From an uncultured Oscillibacter sp. (GTDB lineage Bacteria > Bacillota > Clostridia > Oscillospirales > Oscillospiraceae), in NCBI GenBank assembly GCA_947245315.1, contig CAMXNV010000142.1, forward strand, positions 1-5,528: a stretch of 5,528 bases of DNA. Direction: 5' to 3'. The position numbers and the translations under genes were made by a program. The notes beneath the pieces were generated by a model, which had not been told where the DNA came from, searched no databases, and saw only the letters and a program-made list of their open reading frames with translations. Within the stretch, counting starts at the first letter, position 1, and each line of letters starts with the position of its first letter. Shown here one piece after another: positions 1-4,230 of the stretch.

Positions 1-39
1 GGCTTCGCCGTGCCACCTCCCTCAAAGAGGGAGGCTTTT
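1..39. repeat. Hairpin intergenic repeat, truncated at left edge; possible terminator
   Basis: Positions 16-23 (CCTCCCTC) and 27-34 (GAGGGAGG) form a perfect 8 bp stem with an AAA loop, followed by CTTTTG at 35-40. On the plus strand it could therefore end transcription of a gene to the left of the window. The flank at 1-15 (GGCTTCGCCGTGCCA) together with the hairpin resembles, from memory, a very common intergenic repeat of Oscillospiraceae genomes that usually continues past this hairpin flank. Only one side is visible, so the outer boundary is unknown. The stem is seen directly; the repeat identity is recalled and not checked. Confidence 0.55.
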
Positions 40-43
40 GTGG

Positions 44-65
44 GGCCCGCACCCCAGTGCGGGCC
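44..65. terminator. Perfect 9 bp hairpin, candidate terminator
   Basis: GGCCCGCAC at 44-52 pairs perfectly with GTGCGGGCC at 57-65 across a CCCA loop. Only ATTTC follows, so the U-tract is poor for intrinsic termination. With the hairpin at 16-34 it may form a tandem terminator for an upstream gene and insulate the sigma factor operon. It could instead be a repeat-type hairpin with no terminator role. Confidence 0.45.
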
Positions 66-128
66 ATTTCCCCCGAGCTTCCCCCTTCTACCAATAGAAC
101 ACCTTCGCTCAACTTTTTCCCTCCTCCC

Positions 129-155
129 TGAAAGTTTTCCCCCCGCCCAATCGTA
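129..155 (+). promoter_or_regulatory. Candidate ECF-type (SigW-like) promoter of the sigma operon
   Basis: TGAAAG at 129-134 and CGTA at 152-155 are separated by 17 nt, and the spacer begins TTTTCC. This is close to the Bacillus SigW/SigX-type consensus (TGAAAC, 16-17 nt, CGTA), where a homopolymer T run just after the -35 is also typical. ECF genes commonly transcribe themselves, so its position 35 bp before the sigma start codon fits autoregulation. Transcription would start near 162, giving a leader of under 30 nt. I saw no convincing SigA promoter upstream. The elements are seen directly; recognition by the encoded sigma is inferred. Confidence 0.5.
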
Positions 156-189
156 TCCATAACGAGAGCGCTCCAAAGGAGTTGATACC

Positions 190-678
190 ATGGACACAAA
201 CCGGGAGGCGGAGCGTCTGGTGGGGGCCTATGCCGACGCCATCCTTCGCCTCAGCTACAGCTATCTGAAAAACACCGCCGACGCCCAGGACGTCTGCCAG
301 ACGGTGTTCGTCAAGCTCCTCACGGAGACCCATTCCTTCGAGAGCGGGGAGCACGAGCGGGCTTACATCTTACGCATGGCCGCCAACGCCTGCAAGGACC
401 TTTTGAAGAGCCCCTGGCGGAAGCGGACCTGCGGCCTGGACACGGTGCTGGAGGTCCCGGCCCCGGAGGCGGGGGACGGCAGCGTCCTGGCGGCGGTGAA
501 CCAGCTGCCCGCCCACTACCGGACGGCAATCTACCTCTTTTACTACGAGGGCTATCAGGCGGCGGAGATTGGGAAGATTCTCGGCATCCCCACCGCCACG
601 GTCCACACCCGCCTGGCCAGGGGCCGGGCAAGGCTCAAGGATATCTTAGGAGGTATGGATGATGAGCGATCTGTTTGA
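190..678 (+). CDS. ECF-type RNA polymerase sigma factor (sigma-70 family)
   Basis: This 162-residue protein has the length and two-domain plan of an ECF (group 4) sigma factor, which directs RNA polymerase to a small regulon in response to a signal. Region 2 covers about residues 14-80, with the family signature DAQDVCQTVFVKLL at 31-44 (core-binding helix) and then AYILRMAANACKDLL at 58-72 (-10 recognition). A short linker (80-100) leads to region 4 at about 102-153, with LPAHYRTAIYLFYYEGY and the helix-turn-helix AAEIGKILGIPTATVHTRLARGR that reads the -35. The start at 190 is supported by AAAGGAG at 175-181, 8 nt upstream. The 3' end overlaps the downstream membrane gene by 20 nt, the usual sigma/anti-sigma arrangement. 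Family assignment is secure; the signal and regulon are unknown, and I would not give it a Bacillus name. Confidence 0.93.
   Translation: MDTNREAERLVGAYADAILRLSYSYLKNTADAQDVCQTVFVKLLTETHSFESGEHERAYILRMAANACKDLLKSPWRKRTCGLDTVLEVPAPEAGDGSVLAAVNQLPAHYRTAIYLFYYEGYQAAEIGKILGIPTATVHTRLARGRARLKDILGGMDDERSV
648..653 (+). promoter_or_regulatory. Internal AGGAGG ribosome binding site of the anti-sigma gene
   Basis: A perfect AGGAGG lies inside the last codons of the sigma gene. It is 5 nt before the ATG at 659 and 8 nt before a second in-frame ATG at 662, so either could be the true start; 662 has the more usual spacing. Its position within translated sequence suggests that ribosomes finishing the sigma gene feed initiation of the next, keeping the two proteins in balance. 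Confidence 0.8.
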
Positions 679-1726
679 CTACAAGAAGGAGATGAGCGAA
701 TTGCGCTTTACGGAAGAGCAGAAAAAGGCCCTGGCGGAGGCCGCCGCCTCCGCCGCCCGGACCCCGGCGAAGCGCCGCCGCCCGGTGTTCCGCACGGCCC
801 TGATTGCCGCCGCCATGGTTCTGGCGCTGGCGGTGGGCGCGGGAGCGGCGGGAGTGCTGCCCAGCCCCAGGGAGATTTTCGCGCCCCTGTTCGGCGGGTC
901 CGTTGCCCAGACGGAGGTCATTGATAAGATCGGGCACCCCATTGGGGCCTCGGACTCCGACGGGGGGATCACGATCTCGGCGGACGCCATCATGGGGGAC
1001 CAGTACAACGCGGTGATCGTCTACACCATCAGCCGGGACGACGGGGAGCGCTTCTTCCCGGAGGGCGAGAGCCTGGACAACCGGATGCTGATGATGGGCG
1101 GCTTCGGCGGGGCCAGCTGGGTCAAGGGCGGAAGCCATGGCTCCAGCTGGTTCGTGGACGAGAATCCGGAGGACGACCGGATCCAGCTGGTGGAGACCGT
1201 CAGCTCCGACGTGCCCCTGACCAAGGGGACCGCCGACGCGGAGTTCCGGGACCTGCGGTGCATGGCTCCGGACGCGGACCGGGACGAGATTCTCTATCCC
1301 GGCAAGTGGCGGCTCCGCTTTGAGGTGGATTATGAGGACTGCTCCGTCCGCCTGGGCGGCGGCGAGACCGTCTCCCAGGACGGCCTGAACTTCACCATCG
1401 ACGAGGTGACGGTTTCGCCCATCGCCGTCCGGGTGGCCTATACGGCGGACCTGGCGGTGGTCTGGGACAGCATGGCCTCCAGCGGGCGGCAGAGCGCCGG
1501 GGACGCCCGGCAGGCCCAGCGGTACTTGGAGAACATCGAGATTCTGCTCACCAGGACCGACGGCACGGTGATCGACCTGAGCGGCTCCGGCGGCGGCATC
1601 ACGCCGGACTATGAGGCGAATGTTTCCCACTGCACCAAGGGCCAGGTTCTTGACGAGATCATCCCCCTGGAGGAGCTGGAGAGCATCAGCATCGCCGGGG
1701 TGGTGTATGAGATTCCGCAGGATTGA
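659..1726 (+). CDS. Membrane-anchored DUF4179-like protein, probable anti-sigma factor
   Basis: The 355-residue protein has three parts. A charged cytoplasmic tail (about 1-43) contains a helical stretch FTEEQKKALAEAAASAA and a basic KRRRP cluster. One hydrophobic helix follows (about 44-66, TALIAAAMVLALAVGAGAAG). The large remainder, about 290 residues, should lie outside the membrane by the positive-inside rule. That part begins LPSPREIFAPLFGG and then has beta-rich, Gly- and Asp-rich sequence (GITISADAIMGDQYNAVIVYTI at about 103-124), which resembles DUF4179 proteins that accompany ECF sigma genes in Clostridia. By analogy the short N-terminal tail would hold the sigma factor and the outer domain would sense the signal. 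There is no zinc-binding HxxxCxxC anti-sigma motif, so the role rests on topology and overlap with the sigma gene. Translation may start at Met1 or Met2. Confidence 0.78.
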   Translation: MMSDLFDYKKEMSELRFTEEQKKALAEAAASAARTPAKRRRPVFRTALIAAAMVLALAVGAGAAGVLPSPREIFAPLFGGSVAQTEVIDKIGHPIGASDSDGGITISADAIMGDQYNAVIVYTISRDDGERFFPEGESLDNRMLMMGGFGGASWVKGGSHGSSWFVDENPEDDRIQLVETVSSDVPLTKGTADAEFRDLRCMAPDADRDEILYPGKWRLRFEVDYEDCSVRLGGGETVSQDGLNFTIDEVTVSPIAVRVAYTADLAVVWDSMASSGRQSAGDARQAQRYLENIEILLTRTDGTVIDLSGSGGGITPDYEANVSHCTKGQVLDEIIPLEELESISIAGVVYEIPQD

Positions 1727-1778
1727 GGGCGGGGGCCCGGGAACGGCGTTTGCCTGAGTGCCTGCTGTTATGAAGGCC

Positions 1779-1819
1779 GGGCGGCTGATAGCCGCCCCTA
1801 CGAGGTGGTCTATCGATAG
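1779..1819 (-). repeat. REP-like hairpin unit, copy A
   Basis: Read on the minus strand the unit is CTATCGATAG, two variable bases, CACC, two variable bases, GTAG, then a hairpin. The stem is 8 bp (plus-strand GGGCGGCT at 1779-1786 with AGCCGCCC at 1790-1797, 3 nt loop). It shares the palindromic CTATCGATAG at 1810-1819 with copy B, which runs the other way. The GTAG just 5' of the stem matches the tetranucleotide guide of REP elements recognised by RAYT transposases. That comparison is established for proteobacteria and inferred here. Confidence 0.7.
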
Positions 1820-1852
1820 GACACCGTGTAGGGGCGGGCTCTGTCCCGCCCC
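1810..1852 (+). repeat. REP-like hairpin unit, copy B
   Basis: Same plan on the plus strand: CTATCGATAG at 1810-1819, CACC at 1822-1825, GTAG at 1828-1831, then a hairpin with GGGGCGGG at 1831-1838, loop CTCTGT and CCCGCCCC at 1845-1852. Together with copy A it forms a 46 nt imperfect palindrome (1792-1837) centred on the shared ATCGAT, whose outer 10 bp (1792-1801 with 1828-1837) pair perfectly. The A-B pair can thus fold as one long cruciform or as two separate hairpins. Confidence 0.72.
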
Positions 1853-1883
1853 GTCTACTGGAAGCAGGGTACTCCCGGAGGAC

Positions 1884-1927
1884 GGAAGGGGACGGAGCCC
1901 CTTCCCTACAGGGTGATCTATCGATAG
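1884..1927 (-). repeat. REP-like hairpin unit, copy C
   Basis: On the minus strand it again reads CTATCGATAG (1927-1918), CACC and GTAG at the same spacing as copies A and B, then a perfect 8 bp stem with loop CTCCGT (plus-strand GGAAGGGG at 1884-1891 and CCCCTTCC at 1898-1905). The loop differs by one base from that of copy B. The arms differ in sequence from A and B yet stay fully complementary, which points to selection for the structure or to copying of structured units. Confidence 0.7.
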
Positions 1928-1929
1928 AT

Positions 1930-1966
1930 GGGAGGGCCTGGGAAAACCCCTCCCCCTCCCTCCAGG
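1930..1966. repeat. Polypurine/polypyrimidine inverted repeat
   Basis: GGGAGGG at 1930-1936 can pair with CCCTCCC at 1954-1960, and the overlapping CCTGG at 1937-1941 with CCAGG at 1962-1966, with a small GGGAAAACCC hairpin (1940-1949) inside. The alternatives exclude one another. It may be a decayed relative of the neighbouring hairpin units or only low-complexity sequence. Apart from this element, the three hairpin units and the terminator, I see nothing in the 1727-2106 gap. Confidence 0.3.
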
Positions 1967-2008
1967 CGGTAGGGCCGGACTGAGAGGGTGCTTCGCTTCA
2001 AAGCCCAG

Positions 2009-2036
2009 AAAGGCCGGGACGTGAGTCCCGGCCTTT
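2009..2036. terminator. Bidirectional intrinsic terminator between convergent genes
   Basis: AAAGGCCGGGAC at 2009-2020 pairs over 12 bp without mismatch with GTCCCGGCCTTT at 2025-2036, around a GTGA loop. TTT closes the stem on both strands, so it can act in both directions, though each U-tract is short. It lies between the plus-strand sigma/anti-sigma operon, ending at 1726, and the minus-strand permease, ending at 2107. It is about 70 nt past the permease stop codon, so it most likely ends that transcript and serves as backstop for the other. Confidence 0.8.
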
Positions 2037-2106
2037 GCCGTCTCTAAGATTCCGGCAAGGGTTCCCGTCGAGGCTGGATAGGGAGCGTTCGAGATGCAGC
2101 TTAATT

Positions 2107-3294
2107 TTAAAACGCGGACTCTCCCCCGCGCCCGGCCTTCCCCCGCCCCAGCAGCGCCTCATGGGCCGCCACCAGGCCCGCCAGCACGGCCAGAAGGTAG
2201 ACCGGGAACAACGCTGGGGCAATATGCTGGGCCACCAGGCCGAAGAGGGGCGGCATCAGGCAGGTGCCCACGTAGGCGCTGGCCATCTGGACGCCGATGA
2301 CCGCCTGGGAGTTCTCCGGGCCGAAGTGCTCCGGGGTGGCGTGGATGAGGCAGGGGTAGACCGGGGCGCAGCCCAGGCCCGCCAGGACCAGCCCCGCCAG
2401 GGCGGGCAGGGTCCCCGGCACCGGCAGCAGCAGGGCCCCCACCCCCAGGGCGGTAACGGCCTGGCCCAGGCGGACCATCTGCCGGTCGTTGAGCTTCAAG
2501 GTCAAAAAGCCGCTGAGGGCCCGGCCCGCGGTGATCCCGGCGAAGAACAGCCCCGCCTGTCCCGCCGCCGTCTCCGCCGGGACGCCTTTCACCAGCGTGA
2601 GGTAGCTGCTGGCCCAGAGACCGGCGGTCTGCTCCAGGGCGCAGTAGCAGAAAAAGGCGGCCATGACGGCCCGGACCCCGGGGATGCGGAGAACCTGGGG
2701 CAGGGTCAGGGCCCGGGGGGCCGCCTCGCCGCCCTCTTCCCCGGCGGCCCGGGAGCGCCAGAGGGGCAGGGTTACCAGCAGCACGGCGGTGAGCCCGGCC
2801 TGGAGGAGGGCGATCCAGCGATAGCCCTGCTGCCAGGCGCCGCCTCCGGTGAGGGCCAGGCCCATCAGGTAGGGACCCAGGGAGGCCCCCACGCCCCACA
2901 TGCAATGGAGCCAGCTCATGTGGCGGCTGGCGTAGTGGAGGGCCACGTAGTTGTTCAGGGCGGCGTCCACGCTCCCGGCCCCCAGGCCGTAGGGCACGGC
3001 CCAGAGGCACAGCTGCCAGAAGGAGCCGCTGAGGGAGAAGCCCGCCAGGGCCAGGGCCGTGAGGGCCACGCTGGCGGCGGTGACCTTCCCGGTCCCCAGG
3101 AGCCGGGTGAGGCAGCTGCTCTGGAGGCTGGAGACCACCGTGCCCAGGGCGATAATCATGGAGAGAATCCCGGCGTAGGACACGGGCACGCCGAAGCCGC
3201 CGTACATGGTGGGCCACGCGGCCCCCAGCAGGGCGTCCGGCAGGCCCAGGCTGATGAAGGAGAGGTAGATGACGCCTAAGAGCAGATGAGTCAT
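2107..3294 (-). CDS. MFS permease, FucP-like group
   Basis: The 395-residue integral membrane protein has about 12 hydrophobic helices in two six-helix halves, split by a hydrophilic loop at about 180-205 (RSRAAGEEGGEAAPRA). Family-like signatures are LGLPDALLGAAWP (16-28), GLGAGSVDAALNNYVALHYA (103-122), HCMWGVGASLGPYLMG (130-145), a second-half GLGCAPVYPCLI (307-318) and the SQAVIGVQMASAYVG stretch (329-343). These fit the fucose-permease-like MFS group (COG0738), which imports sugars or other small solutes by proton symport. The substrate cannot be read from sequence. I chose the start at 3294 because AGGAGG (plus-strand 3304-3309) lies 9 nt upstream and a promoter lies at 3329-3337. The reading frame stays open upstream to 3501, but those 69 codons would precede the promoter. 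It appears to be a single-gene transcript. Confidence 0.88.
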   Translation of the reverse strand: MTHLLLGVIYLSFISLGLPDALLGAAWPTMYGGFGVPVSYAGILSMIIALGTVVSSLQSSCLTRLLGTGKVTAASVALTALALAGFSLSGSFWQLCLWAVPYGLGAGSVDAALNNYVALHYASRHMSWLHCMWGVGASLGPYLMGLALTGGGAWQQGYRWIALLQAGLTAVLLVTLPLWRSRAAGEEGGEAAPRALTLPQVLRIPGVRAVMAAFFCYCALEQTAGLWASSYLTLVKGVPAETAAGQAGLFFAGITAGRALSGFLTLKLNDRQMVRLGQAVTALGVGALLLPVPGTLPALAGLVLAGLGCAPVYPCLIHATPEHFGPENSQAVIGVQMASAYVGTCLMPPLFGLVAQHIAPALFPVYLLAVLAGLVAAHEALLGRGKAGRGGESAF

Positions 3295-3328
3295 GGGGTG
3301 GGACCTCCTGGTTTGGGATACGGCCATG

Positions 3329-3337
3329 ATTATAGCA
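3329..3337 (-). promoter_or_regulatory. Extended -10 promoter of the MFS permease
   Basis: The minus strand reads TGCTATAAT, a perfect TATAAT -10 (3334-3329) with the TGn extension. I found no good -35 at 16-18 nt, so the promoter would rely on the extended -10 or on an activator. Transcription should start near 3322, giving a leader of about 28 nt that holds the ribosome binding site. Confidence 0.7.
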
Positions 3338-3462
3338 GGGAACCGGGAAAGGGGGTAGAACAAAAGCGCCGAAAGAGGAGGAGAAAACCGCCAAGGGCGG
3401 GGACGGAGCGCTGTCCGGGGAGATTTTTCCTCCGCTTTGGGAAGCACCTTTTTTTCTTTCGG

Positions 3463-3484
3463 GCCGACAATGCTGACTGTCGGC
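3463..3484. repeat. Inverted repeat at the GC/AT boundary
   Basis: GCCGACA at 3463-3469 pairs with TGTCGGC at 3478-3484 across 8 nt. It lies between two divergently oriented promoters and exactly where GC-rich sequence gives way to the AT-rich island. The 3338-3462 stretch to its left holds only short weak hairpins and T runs. It could be a regulator site, a remnant of an insertion end, or chance. It lacks the U-tract of a terminator on either strand. Confidence 0.35.
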
Positions 3485-3502
3485 AATTTAACCAGCGGCA
3501 TC

Positions 3503-3531
3503 TTGAAGCAGAAAACTGTTCATGATATAAT
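3503..3531 (+). promoter_or_regulatory. SigA promoter of the AT-rich orphan gene
   Basis: TTGAAG at 3503-3508 and a perfect TATAAT at 3526-3531 are spaced by 17 nt, with TG at 3523-3524 forming an extended -10. This is one of the best promoter matches in the window and predicts a transcript starting near 3538. It places the gene's start codon at 3554 or 3566 and rules out the longer frame that opens at 3437. Confidence 0.82.
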
Positions 3532-3565
3532 CAGTTCAACAAATTACAAGCTTATGGTGATATTT

Positions 3566-4030
3566 ATGCGTATTAGTGAACTTAAAGCAACGTATAAAAA
3601 TTTGTTACAGCCGGTTTTTGGTGAACAGTTTCGCATGGATGACAGTGAAGAAGATAGAGATTGGGTAGTCATTATATTAGATGGGGAACAAGAGAATTTT
3701 TACTTTTCGATATACGGAGTAAATTGTGTGCATTTGTATTGGTGTAATGAGTGTTTTGTTTTCGACAAAAATCGAAACGCTTTAGTGTCATCCGATACTT
3801 ATGGAGGAATTGTATTTGAAGATCAATTTGATATTGAGCAGTTGCCCCCTTTAATCAGTGGTTTGATTTTGCAGCTAAAAGACTGTACCTATGTAGCAAA
3901 AAAAGAAACTGTTAAAGGGAAAATACCGTCGGGGTATGATGATATAAAAGATTATGTAATCATAGCACAGACAGAAACAACAGGAAAAAGTCCATATCAG
4001 CTTGGGAATATCACAGTCGAATATGTCTGA
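3566..4030 (+). CDS. Hypothetical 154-residue protein in an AT-rich island
   Basis: I do not recognise this protein. It is small, soluble-looking and acidic toward the N-terminus: a helical start (MRISELKATYKNLLQPVFG), an acidic patch (MDDSEEDRDW, 24-33), then alternating hydrophobic strands (VVIILDG, NFYFSIYGVNCVHLYW, ECFVFD), a predicted helix (LPPLISGLILQLKDC, 93-107) and a tail with KDYVIIAQTETTG. C60 and C63 form a lone CxxC; C54 and C107 are the other cysteines. There is no signal peptide, membrane helix or catalytic motif. The size and alpha/beta pattern recall immunity-type or phage-type orphan proteins, but this is only a guess. I chose Met at 3566 because GGTGA (3556-3560) precedes it; an in-frame ATG at 3554 is the alternative. 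Its AT-ending codons contrast sharply with both neighbours, suggesting transfer from elsewhere. It has its own promoter and no partner gene. Confidence 0.75.
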   Translation: MRISELKATYKNLLQPVFGEQFRMDDSEEDRDWVVIILDGEQENFYFSIYGVNCVHLYWCNECFVFDKNRNALVSSDTYGGIVFEDQFDIEQLPPLISGLILQLKDCTYVAKKETVKGKIPSGYDDIKDYVIIAQTETTGKSPYQLGNITVEYV

Positions 4031-4129
4031 GAGAAAAGATAACTTCCGATTTGCCGGACGGCTGACTATGGAGAAATTTTATATATACTTTTCAGCACGA
4101 AAGAGAAACGGAATTTTGGGAAATGCCGC

Positions 4130-4158
4130 TTGTATTTTCCTGGGGTTTTCGGTATAAT
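4130..4158 (+). promoter_or_regulatory. SigA promoter of metG
   Basis: TTGTAT at 4130-4135 and a perfect TATAAT at 4153-4158 are separated by 17 nt. Transcription should begin near 4165, leaving a leader of about 65 nt. That is too short for a T-box or S-box riboswitch, so the usual clostridial attenuation controls are not visible. The 4031-4129 stretch before it shows no gene and no clear terminator for the preceding orphan gene, so some read-through into metG is possible. Confidence 0.8.
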
Positions 4159-4230
4159 AAACAAATTGCAGCATCCCGTGATTACCGGCGTCCCTTCCAT
4201 CCGGGGCCGCCGTGATAAAGGAGAAGGACC

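Noticed and set aside
635..1630. Minus-strand open frame of 331 codons opposite the anti-sigma gene
   Set aside because: The composition is that of an antisense shadow, and no promoter or ribosome binding site precedes it. The plus-strand gene is supported by a perfect AGGAGG and operon context.
1779..1927. CRISPR array
   Set aside because: The units alternate in orientation, contain hairpins with differing arms and have no regular spacers of unique sequence.
2035..3279. Plus-strand open frame of 414 codons across the permease gene
   Set aside because: Its product is Gly/Gln/Pro/His-rich without any domain, and it is antisense to a clear MFS permease with its own promoter and ribosome binding site. 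It is an artefact of GC-rich codon use.
3396..3430. Possible terminator with the GATTTTT run at 3422-3428
   Set aside because: Only a 4 bp stem (GGAC/GTCC at 3401-3416) precedes the T run, with unpaired bases between, and no gene ends just upstream on the plus strand.
3295..3501. Longer N-terminus for the MFS permease
   Set aside because: The TATAAT at 3329-3334 and the AGGAGG at 3304-3309 lie within it, and MFS proteins of this group start close to the first helix, as the 3294 start does.
3437..3565. Upstream extension of the orphan gene to an ATG at 3437
   Set aside because: The strong promoter at 3503-3531 lies inside this extension, the extra residues span the composition boundary, and no ribosome binding site precedes 3437.
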